Assembly: GCF_002901825.1 (NCBI RefSeq)
Contig: NZ_PPQD01000005.1
Coordinates: 1 to 64,000 of the forward strand
From: Mammaliicoccus sciuri
Lineage (GTDB): Bacteria; Bacillota; Bacilli; Staphylococcales; Staphylococcaceae
Reading direction: 5' to 3'
Length of the DNA stretch: 64,000 nucleotides
The notes beneath the pieces were generated by a model that saw nothing but the letters and a program-made list of their open reading frames with translations, was not told the DNA's origin and did no database searches. The position numbers were made by a program, and so were the translations under genes. This document shows positions 49,014 through 57,704 of this stretch, one piece after another. Within the stretch, counting starts at the first letter, position 1. Every line of letters begins with the position of its first letter.

Positions 49014-49849
49014 AGAAGTTATTTTTATCTGGTCTAGGCATCTTCTTAATTTTTGGCATTTTAGGAACGATACTATGGTTCACGGTTAATAATAAATATG
49101 AAAAGCAAGAAACATATGAAAAAATATATAAAAACAACCAAGTTGAACAAGTTATCGTGAATGGGCAAAATACAAATGTTGAAGTTAAGAAAGGGAAATA
49201 TTTAGGTATTAAATATAACGGTAATCAAGACGTTAATGCGAGCATAGAAAATAATTTATTGCATTTTACGGAGAGAGAAAATAAATACAAATTTAATGCC
49301 AACTTTATTCCATTTAGAAAAACCATTAATCACTTAGTAATCACTTTGCCACCTAAAAATTACGAATCATTTAACATTACAACGAATACAGGAAACATTT
49401 CAGTTCGTGATGCTAAAAGTAACAATAGTAATATGATAACGGACACAGGTGACATTGTTTATCAAAATGTAAACTTGAAACATGCTAAAGCGATGACAGA
49501 CTTAGGAAGCGTTAAAGTTAAACATTCGGATTTAACGGAGTTTACAGGTGAAATCAAAACAGGTAATATATCTGTCGATAAAAGTAGTCTCGTCAATAGT
49601 GAAATGATTACATCTCTTGGTAATATTAATATTAGCCAACTTAAAAATGAATGCGATATTAAATCATCAACAGAAGACGGAGATATTTCAATTTCTTATA
49701 TGAATCCACCTAAGAATACTTTGTTACAACTACAATCTGAATCAGGCAATACAAAAATTGAAAATAAAGCATTTAATGGCGAAAAAGTAGGGAAAGGGAA
49801 ACACGTTATTGAAAGTTATACAGATAACGGAGATATTTATATAAAATAA
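49010..49849 (+). CDS. DUF4097 beta-helix envelope protein
   Basis: The product (279 aa) has one N-terminal membrane helix (LFLSGLGIFLIFGILGTILW) and an outside domain of short repeating strands such as TNTGNISVRDAKS, TDTGDIVYQNV, IKTGNISVDKSS and STEDGDISISY, typical of DUF4097 beta-helices. It overlaps the HAAS gene by four bases, so both act together. The ligand or role is unknown. This DUF pair is widespread in Firmicutes. Confidence 0.82.
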   Translation: MKKLFLSGLGIFLIFGILGTILWFTVNNKYEKQETYEKIYKNNQVEQVIVNGQNTNVEVKKGKYLGIKYNGNQDVNASIENNLLHFTERENKYKFNANFIPFRKTINHLVITLPPKNYESFNITTNTGNISVRDAKSNNSNMITDTGDIVYQNVNLKHAKAMTDLGSVKVKHSDLTEFTGEIKTGNISVDKSSLVNSEMITSLGNINISQLKNECDIKSSTEDGDISISYMNPPKNTLLQLQSESGNTKIENKAFNGEKVGKGKHVIESYTDNGDIYIK

Positions 49850-49855
49850 TATAGA

Positions 49856-49890
49856 AATAGGCTGAGACTTCTAAGTCTCAGCCTATTTTC
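49856..49890. terminator. Terminator between DUF4097 and C45 genes
   Basis: AATAGGCTGAGACTT and AAGTCTCAGCCTATT form a perfect 15-bp stem with a CT loop, then TTTTC. It serves both convergent genes. Confidence 0.92.
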
Positions 49891-49892
49891 AT

Positions 49893-50930
49893 TCACTCAC
49901 TAGCAAATAGAATGTCTGAATCAATCTGACCTGTTATTGTTGGGAGGGTAATGGATTTACCATCTAACCATTCTTTGAAATCAAATGTATGTATGGTGCC
50001 ATTTTCACCAAGTGCAATTTTCATTTTTAATTGGCTAGGTATGTATGCTGATGTATGTATCGTACCCGACCAACTTTTGAATAGCTTGCTGTATATTTCA
50101 TACTGAGGATCATTAAAATATCGAAAAGCATCTTCTAAAGACATTTCGTCATTTGTGATTTGGTCGATTCGATTATATCTTTCGACAGACTCTTTAATAT
50201 AATTTCGATTCTCATGACTTAATATTTCAAAATGATTAGTACATAAATTGTTTTGTTTAGTAACAACTTCTCTAGGTGTCGCTTCTACAGTAATTCTTTT
50301 GTTTGTTTTATCCATTAAAATATAGCTAAAAGAGGTACGGTGAGGAATTTCATTTAATAGTCTAACAGCATCATCGATATCTTTACATGTTTCTAAAATC
50401 AATCTTCCAATCATATAGCAAACAAATCCATCACCAGGTTTTTTACGATGCATAAAATTATAGCCCATCGCTAAACCATGTTCATTCATGCCATCCATTC
50501 TGCCTGTTACTCTGGAAGTAGGGCCGATTTGTGCATATCCACCATCTGTAGGTTGGAATAGACTAAATCTTCCATCATATGTAGCAGGACTATAATCATA
50601 GTTTCTAACCATATAATCTTCTCCTAAGAAGATGGAACAACCACTATCTTTAGCATATACTCTATAATGACCATAGTTTAACAAGATTGTTTCTAACGGA
50701 AATTTTAATGTATCTTGAATACCCATTAGTTCGTCCCAAATTTTTGGTGCGAATTTTTGATATATATTTTTTGTTTCATCTATATTAATATCGAAGCGGG
50801 GTCTTCTAATTCGCCATTCTTTTTCTCTATTTTGCAACATTTTAGTAGACTTTAACCATTCTGCTTGGGCAACACCATAATCATAATGGTTACCTCTAAA
50901 TTCTAATGTTTGCATCTTAACATTTTGCAC
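49893..50930 (-). CDS. C45-family Ntn hydrolase
   Basis: The protein (345 aa) belongs to the C45 acyl-transferase/hydrolase group. The self-cleavage Cys is in YAKDSGCSIFLGEDYMVRNYDY near residue 108, with downstream Asn-rich TNHFE. The start is a GTG eight bases after AGGAG. Members release N-terminal cysteine as nucleophile and hydrolyse amide bonds, for example in penicillin-like or acylated substrates. The actual substrate is unknown. Confidence 0.8.
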   Translation of the reverse strand: MQNVKMQTLEFRGNHYDYGVAQAEWLKSTKMLQNREKEWRIRRPRFDINIDETKNIYQKFAPKIWDELMGIQDTLKFPLETILLNYGHYRVYAKDSGCSIFLGEDYMVRNYDYSPATYDGRFSLFQPTDGGYAQIGPTSRVTGRMDGMNEHGLAMGYNFMHRKKPGDGFVCYMIGRLILETCKDIDDAVRLLNEIPHRTSFSYILMDKTNKRITVEATPREVVTKQNNLCTNHFEILSHENRNYIKESVERYNRIDQITNDEMSLEDAFRYFNDPQYEIYSKLFKSWSGTIHTSAYIPSQLKMKIALGENGTIHTFDFKEWLDGKSITLPTITGQIDSDILFASE

Positions 50931-51113
50931 AGTATCACTCCTCTTATATTTATTTTGATTGAACTTATGTACTTTGTCACGTAAATCCTCTCATATAATT
51001 GGAAATATGATGTTAAAGAGATTGTAATAATCGCTTAACCTATGTAATTTATTACCATGTTATATTTGAATTACCAATTATCTCACTGATTATGTGAGAA
51101 GGGGGTATGTAAA

Positions 51114-51173
51114 ATGTGGAATCAAGGATATATTTACGTAAAGAAAATATGGCAAGAATGGTATAGAAGATAA
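51114..51173 (+). CDS. Putative 19-aa Trp-rich cationic peptide
   Basis: A 20-codon frame after GAAGGGGGT encodes MWNQGYIYVKKIWQEWYRR, with three Trp, four Tyr-or-aromatic positions and a net positive charge. A promoter-like TTGTAA-N17-TAATTT stands about 80 bases upstream, and a strong hairpin follows at 51223-51258. No other gene lies in 50931-51263. It may be a real small peptide or a chance frame. The strong ribosome site argues for translation. Confidence 0.4.
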   Translation: MWNQGYIYVKKIWQEWYRR

Positions 51174-51222
51174 TCTATTAAATGACGCTTATAGAACAGC
51201 TAGAATATATATTTTTGAAATA

Positions 51223-51258
51223 AAGGAGCAAGAGACAATTTAATGTCTCTTGCTCCTT
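51223..51258. terminator. Terminator of the bile acid:sodium symporter-type gene
   Basis: A perfect 15-bp stem (51223-51237 with 51244-51258, 6-base loop) lies five bases beyond the stop codon of the minus-strand transporter. A short T run occurs on the minus side. It could also end a plus-strand transcript carrying the 19-codon frame. Confidence 0.87.
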
Positions 51259-51263
51259 AATAT

Positions 51264-52235
51264 TTATATTTGATCTGTTGATGTTGTATAAGACTGCGCT
51301 TTGTTAGTCTTTTTAGTTTGGTTAGACCATATAATAGCAATTGTAGGTCCAGTGATTAAGTGGATAAAGCTGAATATTGCACCTGGAACAGCGGATAGGG
51401 GGTTGAAATGTGCTGTTGCGAGTGACACAGCTAGTCCGGAATTTTGCATACCAACCTCTATAGAAATGGCGCGTTTATCTGGTCGGTTAAGTTTGAATAA
51501 TTTAGCTAATAAGTAACCGATTGTTAAACCACTTACATTGTGAAGTAAGACAACACCAAACATAATAAGACCAGTTTCAATGATTTGCGCTTTATTACCT
51601 GCAACAACGCTTGCAAGAATAAGTGAAATAGATACTACCGAAATAATAGGTAAAATATCAATAGATTTTTCAGCTACTGGTTTAAAGAATCTTTGGACGA
51701 TAAAACCTAATATAATTGGGATCAATACAACTTGAACTACTGATATAAACATAGATGCAAATGATACTTGTAACCATTCTCTTGCGAATAAATATATTAA
51801 ACTAGGTGTAACAATAGGTGCTAATAATGTAGACACAGTTGTGATAGAAACGGATAACGCAGTATTTGCTTTAGCTAGATAGCTAATAACATTTGATGCA
51901 GTTCCACCAGGACAACAACCTACTAAGATAACACCTAATGCTACGTCAGGACTTAAATTAAGACCTTTAGCGATTAAATATGCAGTAACAGGCATTACAG
52001 TATATTGAAGAATAACACCAATTAACACACTTTTAGGAGATTTAAATACTTCTTTAAAATCATTTGTAGAAATAGTCATGCCCATTCCAAACATTACAAT
52101 TCCTAATAAATAAGGAATGTAAGGTGCTATTTGAGCAATGATATTTGGGAAGCTAAAGCCTAACACTGCTGCCAAAAGCATCCAAAATACAAATGTTTTA
52201 TTGATAAACTGACTGAATTTCTTAATATTAGTCAT
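51264..52235 (-). CDS. Bile acid:sodium symporter family transporter
   Basis: A membrane protein (323 aa with this start) with nine or ten helices and the BASS signatures VGCCPGGTASNVISYLAKAN near residue 105 and EVGMQNSGLAVSLATAHF near 260, the two crossover motifs that hold sodium. Bacterial members carry pantoate, keto acids or other organic anions, and the substrate here is not clear. The ATG at 52235 is five bases after GGAAGGTG. Confidence 0.87.
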   Translation of the reverse strand: MTNIKKFSQFINKTFVFWMLLAAVLGFSFPNIIAQIAPYIPYLLGIVMFGMGMTISTNDFKEVFKSPKSVLIGVILQYTVMPVTAYLIAKGLNLSPDVALGVILVGCCPGGTASNVISYLAKANTALSVSITTVSTLLAPIVTPSLIYLFAREWLQVSFASMFISVVQVVLIPIILGFIVQRFFKPVAEKSIDILPIISVVSISLILASVVAGNKAQIIETGLIMFGVVLLHNVSGLTIGYLLAKLFKLNRPDKRAISIEVGMQNSGLAVSLATAHFNPLSAVPGAIFSFIHLITGPTIAIIWSNQTKKTNKAQSYTTSTDQI

Positions 52236-52480
52236 ATATACACCTTCCAATTAAATAATAATCAGAATATTAACAATAATACAAAAATTTTTCAATACTT
52301 TATTTGCTTTAATTATTTATTTTGCATATTAATGATGAAATGATACATATATGAAGTGAAATTATACTAAAATATCTATATATCGATAATATCTCACTTA
52401 GAAAAGGATAATATCTTTTATGTATTTTAAATATTATGTTATGATGAAAGAGGTAGAAAATGATGAATGAGGTGACTTCA

Positions 52481-52648
52481 ATGGATTGTATTAAAGGGAT
52501 ATTCAAATTCTTTTTCATCTTAATTGCTATAACAACAGTTGCTGTTGGGGCAGGTATTGCTGTCTTAGCATTTGTATTTAAAAAAGACTTTGAAGAATTA
52601 GAACAAAAAACAAAAGAAATTGTATCTGAAATCGAATCTAATAATTAA
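52481..52648 (+). CDS. Small single-helix membrane protein
   Basis: The product (55 aa with this start) has one membrane helix (FFFILIAITTVAVGAGIAVLA in the first half) and a charged helical tail (FEELEQKTKEIVSEIESNN). An ATG seven codons earlier is an alternative. GAGGTGA favours the later one. It may be a staphylococcal small protein of unknown function. It has a strong terminator. Confidence 0.65.
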   Translation: MDCIKGIFKFFFILIAITTVAVGAGIAVLAFVFKKDFEELEQKTKEIVSEIESNN

Positions 52649-52654
52649 AATAAA

Positions 52655-52693
52655 GGAGCAATCACAATATTTCTGTGATTGCTCCCTTTTTTA
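52655..52693 (+). terminator. Terminator after the small membrane gene
   Basis: GGAGCAATCACA and TGTGATTGCTCC form a 12-bp stem with a 7-base loop, then CTTTTTT. Confidence 0.92.
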
Positions 52694-52719
52694 TATTTAA
52701 AAATTAGGAGGGTTTATAT

Positions 52720-53292
52720 TTGCGATATGAGCGTAATGTTTTAATATCCCCAAGACTAGAAAATGACAAGTGTCATCAATTAAAAGCTTTATCTCATAAT
52801 CTCAAAGTACCGAGCAAAGATGAATTATATGCCATACTTGAAAGCATTGAATATGACCAACCATTTTTAAAATCGATTACAATTGGAACGAGTAATGAAA
52901 AAGAGATGATTAATACAGCATTTCATTTAAAAGCTATCATAGAGTATATGTGGTACGAACGAAAAAAATCTGAAGTATATGTTAATATCGTCATTTGGAA
53001 GAATCATGTTGGTTCTTCTAAAAAGTATGTGGATAAATTTATGAAGTATGAACCAGATGCGTGGATAATATTAGGATCTCATATAGGCTTCTGCAATTTG
53101 TTAAAAAGATTATATAGATTTGAAAGTTGGGATGCTAATCGAACATATTGTTCAAATGCGTTGTTGTCCCAATTGATGTTTCAAATCGTAGGTGAAAAGT
53201 ACTTCGAACATATTAATAGTATTAACCATCTCGGTAAACCAATTATAATTGAAGACGGTAAAATCATTTCAAAATACAATGCTATTGTTTAG
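52720..53292 (+). CDS. Hypothetical protein
   Basis: A soluble-looking product (190 aa) starting at TTG after GGAGGG. I do not recognise the family. It has no signal peptide or membrane helix. Visible features are an even spread of charged residues, four cysteines and a stretch rich in aromatics (WIILGSHIGFCNLLKRLYRF). Codon use matches the neighbours. Its last 11 bases overlap the tail of the convergent surface-protein gene, so no terminator separates them. Confidence 0.65.
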   Translation: MRYERNVLISPRLENDKCHQLKALSHNLKVPSKDELYAILESIEYDQPFLKSITIGTSNEKEMINTAFHLKAIIEYMWYERKKSEVYVNIVIWKNHVGSSKKYVDKFMKYEPDAWIILGSHIGFCNLLKRLYRFESWDANRTYCSNALLSQLMFQIVGEKYFEHINSINHLGKPIIIEDGKIISKYNAIV

Positions 53293-54217
53293 ACCGCTTC
53301 TTTTTGAATATAAAAAATAGAATTGATGCAATACATATGAGTAATGCACTTATTAAATAATTTAAGTAATGTTTTGAACTTTGACCAGTTTCAGGAAGCT
53401 TTGATGTTTCTGATTTGGTCTTTTTTTCTTTATTAGTGTAATCGTTAGTAAGTTTATTAGGGTTTGGAATTAAAGAGTCTTTAATGACTGAGATTTGGTA
53501 TGTCTGATTTTGACTTGGAATTTGATTAGAATTCGGATTATCTGTAATTTGACTTTGACTTTGTTGTACTTGATCTATTTGAGTATGTTGATTTGTATTT
53601 TGCTCAAAAGTTGAAGTAGTCTTATCGTCAGAATTAAATGTATAATATTTATCCTCTCCTAGTGTAATCGTTGAATGGCTATCTATGCCGTTAATCTTCA
53701 CATTAAATTTAGTAGACTTAAGAAATGTAGTGGGTATATTGATTGTAGTATTACCGTTTTGATCTGTTATGCCAGAAAGTTCTTGGTTATCTGCAATGAG
53801 TTTAACTTCCACATTATTTAAAGGGTGATAGGTTTTTGAAAGTACATTAATTGAAATGGATTGATTATTTGTATTCGTTATATTGCGTTGGTTATTGCTA
53901 GAAGAAGTCAATCTATATAACTTGTTAGGTTCAACAGTAAAAATTTGATTATTTGAAGTGGTTAAAGTGTAGTGAGGCTTAATATTCTTATTAGGAATTT
54001 CTATAAATGCTAAACCATCAGATTTAGTTGTTAAAGATTTAACTTCTTGGTCTAAATGTAATTGGAAAGTTTCATTTGATATCGGGGTATTATCAGAAGC
54101 ATAAAATTGAAAGCCAATAGGTGTCATATCATTATTAGCGTGTGCAGTTCGTGACGTATTGAATGATGTAGCGACCATACATACAATACTAAATAAAAAG
54201 ATTGGGAAAGGTTTCAT
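53282..54217 (-). CDS. LPXTG-anchored surface protein
   Basis: The product (311 aa) has a signal peptide (FLFSIVCMVATSFNTSRTAHA), two prealbumin/Cna-B-like repeats with TKSDGLAFIEIP and TDQNGNTTINIP near residues 60 and 155, a Gln/Asn/Ser-rich stalk and the sorting signal LPETG followed by a membrane helix and KKKRSKQ. Sortase A should attach it to the wall. It is short for an adhesin. Ligand unknown. AGGAGG precedes the ATG. Confidence 0.88.
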   Translation of the reverse strand: MKPFPIFLFSIVCMVATSFNTSRTAHANNDMTPIGFQFYASDNTPISNETFQLHLDQEVKSLTTKSDGLAFIEIPNKNIKPHYTLTTSNNQIFTVEPNKLYRLTSSSNNQRNITNTNNQSISINVLSKTYHPLNNVEVKLIADNQELSGITDQNGNTTINIPTTFLKSTKFNVKINGIDSHSTITLGEDKYYTFNSDDKTTSTFEQNTNQHTQIDQVQQSQSQITDNPNSNQIPSQNQTYQISVIKDSLIPNPNKLTNDYTNKEKKTKSETSKLPETGQSSKHYLNYLISALLICIASILFFIFKKKRSKQ

Positions 54218-54461
54218 ATTGACCTCCTTTCATCTCTTAAATAATTAGATGATCATCTGATATCATTATGCCATAAACACTATAGATATTCCACTATTAT
54301 TTTATGTATTTTATATAAAATTTTTAACACAACTAAAATCTTCCTATATATATATATCATTCAAAATTTTTGAGAATGGGTGCTTGAATCTTTTTGCAAG
54401 TGATAAAATAAAAGAGTAAAATATAATCAGAATGAGCATAATCTAAAAGGGGATGTCTTAT

Positions 54462-54680
54462 ATGAAATGTGCAAGTTGTAATCAAGAAATGGTAGATGAT
54501 CTTCGTACGAATGTTCCAGGCACTCTAGTTGATGTTAGATTAATAAAAGAAGAAGAAAATGAAGATATTTTAAACAAAGCGATTGCAATACCAAAAGCAG
54601 CAGTATGTTTACAATGCGGCGAAGTGAAATATTACATAGAAGATATTGAATCATTTAGAAATGCTATAAACCACGAATAA
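54462..54680 (+). CDS. Small zinc-ribbon protein
   Basis: The product (72 aa with this start) has two CxxC pairs, MKCASCNQEM at the start and AVCLQCGEVKYY at residues 47-58, the spacing of a zinc ribbon. The part between is acidic. YgiT-like zinc fingers look similar, but no toxin or Xre partner adjoins it. The ATG at 54462 follows AAGGGG. The 235-base region upstream of it holds only AT-rich sequence. Confidence 0.72.
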   Translation: MKCASCNQEMVDDLRTNVPGTLVDVRLIKEEENEDILNKAIAIPKAAVCLQCGEVKYYIEDIESFRNAINHE

Positions 54681-54697
54681 AATGTGAATAATTAATA

Positions 54698-54737
54698 AAA
54701 ACAGCGTACATTTGAAATAAATCATGTACGCTGTTTT
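54698..54737. terminator. Shared terminator of agrA and the zinc-ribbon gene
   Basis: AAAACAGCGTACAT and ATGTACGCTGTTTT form a 14-bp stem with a 12-base loop, three bases beyond agrA. It ends both convergent transcripts. Confidence 0.9.
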
Positions 54738-54739
54738 GT

Positions 54740-55456
54740 TTATATTTTTTTAATATTTCGTACAGATGCATAACAATGCTCACCATTACTAAAATATACT
54801 GCACGATCTTTCGTGTTAATAGTATCAACATTATTACGATTAATGACATAACTGTTATGGCATCTAAAGAAGCGGTCATCTAAATTAGATAAATCTTTTA
54901 AACTTCCATAGAACTCAATTTGTCTATTGTCTAGATGTGCTATTAGTCGATGTGATTTTGATGATGACTCAAAGAACATAACATCATCATACTGAACATA
55001 GACAGAATTGCTACCTCTCGTTAATTCTATCTTTTCAACGTTTGTATTTTTTGAAAGCATACCTAATCTTATGTATGCAGTGTCTAAACAATCTAACACT
55101 CTTGTCTTCAGTTGATCTGGATCATCCTTAAAAATAAAATCCATTGCAGCAACTTTATAAACAAATGTTAAATAAGTCAGTTCACTGTGACTTGTGACAA
55201 AAACAATATTACCAATAGGGTCATACTTACGTATCTCACTTGCCAATGTAATACCATTAATATCAGCGTCTAATTGAATATCTAAAAAGTAACAACCTAT
55301 ATCATTTGAAGATTTAACGTGATCCAACAACTCATATGGGTCACGTGTTGCAAGTTCAATAGACATTTCTTTTTCTTCAATCATAATATAATTATTGATA
55401 ATCGTCTGCATGCGCTCTAATTGTTTGGGGTCATCTTCACAAATGATGATTTTCAT
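54740..55456 (-). CDS. agrA: Quorum-sensing response regulator AgrA
   Basis: AgrA (238 aa) has a receiver domain with phospho-acceptor D59 in CYFLDIQLD, and a LytTR DNA-binding domain. The residues that contact DNA in S. aureus AgrA are at the same places, H169, N201 and R233, and C199 (RFFRCHNSY), linked to oxidation sensing, is kept. It overlaps agrC by four bases. Targets visible here are the boxes at P2, P3 and 46.06-46.13 kb. Confidence 0.96.
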   Translation of the reverse strand: MKIIICEDDPKQLERMQTIINNYIMIEEKEMSIELATRDPYELLDHVKSSNDIGCYFLDIQLDADINGITLASEIRKYDPIGNIVFVTSHSELTYLTFVYKVAAMDFIFKDDPDQLKTRVLDCLDTAYIRLGMLSKNTNVEKIELTRGSNSVYVQYDDVMFFESSSKSHRLIAHLDNRQIEFYGSLKDLSNLDDRFFRCHNSYVINRNNVDTINTKDRAVYFSNGEHCYASVRNIKKI

Positions 55457-56769
55457 TGAATCACTTCCTCATTGCTATCATTTAAAATTTCAAGCTTTTG
55501 AATAAAGTATTGATTATTAATAAAAGTATCTAAGAAAACATGGTCTGTCTTCTCAGTGATTTCTTTCAACGTAGTTAACCCAATACCACGCTTACGACCT
55601 TTAGTAGAATAATGATTTTCAAATAGTTTATGTACCTTAGGCGTATCTTTTGAACATTTATTCATGAATACAAGTAAAATCGATTTCTCATTTTTAATAA
55701 ATGCAATTTGAATCGTTGGATTATCAACAAACTCAGAAGCCTCAATTGCATTATCCATAATGATGCCGATACATCTACTTAATTCTACAATGTTCATATT
55801 TATATGATCAATCTGTTCAGTAATCTCAACACTAATATTGATATTCTGTTCCTGAGATTGAATAATTTTCGTTGTTAATAATCCCTTAATTTCTCTAACA
55901 TGTAAATTTTGAAGACCATTAATTTTTATCGCATTTAATTTCATATCATCATGAAGATGTGCAATATTTTGGTCAAAGTATGTTCTCAAACCATCCATAT
56001 CATCTTCTCTAATATATTCAGATAAAGTCGCTAAAATATTTACATAATCATGACGAAACTTACGCATCTCATTATTAATCTGCTCAATCTGCAAAGTATA
56101 CTTATAATACTGATTGATTTCTTTCTTCGTACGTTGCAATGCCATCTCTCTAATAACTGTGAAAGAAATTAAAATAATAAAAATAGCAGCAACACATACA
56201 TAGATCACATAAAATAAAGTTTGGAATTCAAACTCTTTTTCAGTATTGTAAGACTTTGGCATGTATACGTAGAACACCGTAAAAGAAAGACCTAAAAACG
56301 CTGCTAACAATAGTAGGTAGATACGGTTGTTATATAAATAACTTAATTTAAGTCTATTCATTAATTGTCTTATTAATAATGCTAATGTAATAGATATTGT
56401 TGAATGAATGACTGTATATATTAATAGAAAAAGTAAAAATGTATCTATACTATCAATAATATATTTTGTAAATAAAATGGATAAATAATCTGAAACTACA
56501 GATATAATAATGACAAGTAATGTATTAATTACACCAAACAACTTAAATTTTCTATAGAAAAACACAAAATAAAATAAGCAAACATATGTAATAGCACCTA
56601 CTCCAAATATATAATAAAAAGTAAGTGAAGGGATTATGAAGCCTATTAATAAGACTCCATAATCCCTTTTGTTGTATCGGTAATTTTGTGTTATAGAAAG
56701 TAAAATTGTGAACAATACTACTTGGAGTAATCCAAAAGGTAAAGATTCTATACTAGAAAGCGAGTCCAT
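55453..56769 (-). CDS. agrC: Quorum-sensing histidine kinase AgrC
   Basis: AgrC (438 aa) has about six membrane helices in residues 1-210 that sense the autoinducing peptide, then a HPK10-type kinase. The phospho-acceptor is H240 in MRKFRHDYVNIL, and the ATP site has DNAIEAS and GIGLTTLKEI. The N-terminal sensor is the variable part that fixes peptide specificity. It follows agrD by 24 bases and overlaps agrA by four. Confidence 0.95.
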   Translation of the reverse strand: MDSLSSIESLPFGLLQVVLFTILLSITQNYRYNKRDYGVLLIGFIIPSLTFYYIFGVGAITYVCLFYFVFFYRKFKLFGVINTLLVIIISVVSDYLSILFTKYIIDSIDTFLLFLLIYTVIHSTISITLALLIRQLMNRLKLSYLYNNRIYLLLLAAFLGLSFTVFYVYMPKSYNTEKEFEFQTLFYVIYVCVAAIFIILISFTVIREMALQRTKKEINQYYKYTLQIEQINNEMRKFRHDYVNILATLSEYIREDDMDGLRTYFDQNIAHLHDDMKLNAIKINGLQNLHVREIKGLLTTKIIQSQEQNINISVEITEQIDHINMNIVELSRCIGIIMDNAIEASEFVDNPTIQIAFIKNEKSILLVFMNKCSKDTPKVHKLFENHYSTKGRKRGIGLTTLKEITEKTDHVFLDTFINNQYFIQKLEILNDSNEEVIQ

Positions 56770-56793
56770 ATATTACACTTCCTTAATAATAAC

Positions 56794-56934
56794 TTATTGT
56801 TTTTCTTTTAATAATTCTGCTGGTACTTCTGTTTCATCTAAAAATGCTGTACAACCTCTAATTACCGCTTTTTCACCGATTGCTGAAAGGATATTTGATA
56901 CTGATTTTGAAAATAGGCTAGATAATAAATTCAT
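56794..56934 (-). CDS. agrD: Autoinducing peptide precursor AgrD
   Basis: A 46-codon frame between agrB and agrC. The N-terminal amphipathic part (MNLLSSLFSKSVSNILSAIG) is followed by EKAVIRG, the ring segment C28-T-A-F-L and the acidic tail DETEVPAELLKEKQ, exactly the AgrD plan. AgrB should cut after L32 and close a five-residue thiolactone. The N-terminal cut is less certain. Its ATG overlaps the agrB stop (ATGA). Confidence 0.95.
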   Translation of the reverse strand: MNLLSSLFSKSVSNILSAIGEKAVIRGCTAFLDETEVPAELLKEKQ

Positions 56935-57506
56935 GATAATGTTTCCTCCTCTTTGTAAAATATAGGTAATAGTGATACTGCTTCAAAGATTAATCCTAAA
57001 CATATTAATTGTTGATAGGGTTCTTTAAGGAATAAAGTTAATACTATCAAAATTGTTGCTGCTAGGATTGATCTTAGTTTAAGTCCTTTTTTCCATTTGC
57101 CTAATATTGGGTGTTTCTTTGTTTGCATTGGTGCGTACTTTATAATGATAAGATAACCGACTAACGCTATGGCTAAGAATGGCCAGTAGGGTATGTTGGT
57201 ATTTATGATTATGAGTGGTGCAACGACAAACATGATTAGGCTTTGTATCGTACATAGAAAAGTGGACTTAGCGTGCGCGCCAAACGCGAAATATCGAATG
57301 GCAAAATAACTAAGATGTACAATAAGTGTGTATAAAAATATATGGCATAGAAGGGCAGCGCCGTATATAACTATGGTCTTCATCATATTCCCTACAAATA
57401 CTTCTAGTCCATACTTTACCTTTAAATAACTAACATGATCTAGATTATTTGAATTTTGAAGACTTGCAGCAATTTTATCTATTTGTGTTTGGACAGGTTG
57501 ATACAT
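56931..57506 (-). CDS. agrB: AgrD-processing peptidase AgrB
   Basis: AgrB (191 aa) is the membrane cysteine peptidase that removes the AgrD tail and forms the thiolactone. The catalytic pair is visible as H78 and C85 in FGAHAKSTFLC, with the same spacing as His77 and Cys84 of S. aureus. Several hydrophobic helices follow. GGAGGGG precedes the ATG. It is the first gene of the P2 transcript. Confidence 0.95.
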   Translation of the reverse strand: MYQPVQTQIDKIAASLQNSNNLDHVSYLKVKYGLEVFVGNMMKTIVIYGAALLCHIFLYTLIVHLSYFAIRYFAFGAHAKSTFLCTIQSLIMFVVAPLIIINTNIPYWPFLAIALVGYLIIIKYAPMQTKKHPILGKWKKGLKLRSILAATILIVLTLFLKEPYQQLICLGLIFEAVSLLPIFYKEEETLS

Positions 57507-57526
57507 AGCGCCCCTCCTTCATTATG

Positions 57527-57593
57527 ATTATAGAACATATTGATTTACATTTTACTTCTTTTGCCTAACTGTATTATTTCAATGCCTAACTGT
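57527..57593 (-). promoter_or_regulatory. agr P2 promoter with two AgrA boxes
   Basis: On the minus strand two exact copies of ACAGTTAGG (57585-57593 and 57564-57572) are separated by 12 bases, the spacing known for AgrA. TATAAT (57527-57532) lies 31 bases further. This drives agrBDCA. Confidence 0.93.
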
Positions 57594-57633
57594 TTGAATT
57601 TATAATATATTTGTATTTTAACATAATTTTAAT

Positions 57634-57698
57634 GCAGTTAAGAACTTAAATTAACGACTTAGGGAAAATATAAAATTCTATTATTGAAATACTATAAT
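57634..57698 (+). promoter_or_regulatory. agr P3 promoter
   Basis: GCAGTTAAG (57634-57642) matches the AgrA box ACAGTTAAG at eight of nine bases. The second site 12 bases on, CGACTTAGG (57655-57663), is poor, so P3 should need more AgrA than P2. TATAAT is at 57693-57698, and no good -35 is present, as expected for an AgrA-dependent promoter. Confidence 0.85.
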
Positions 57699-57704
57699 AT
57701 ATTT

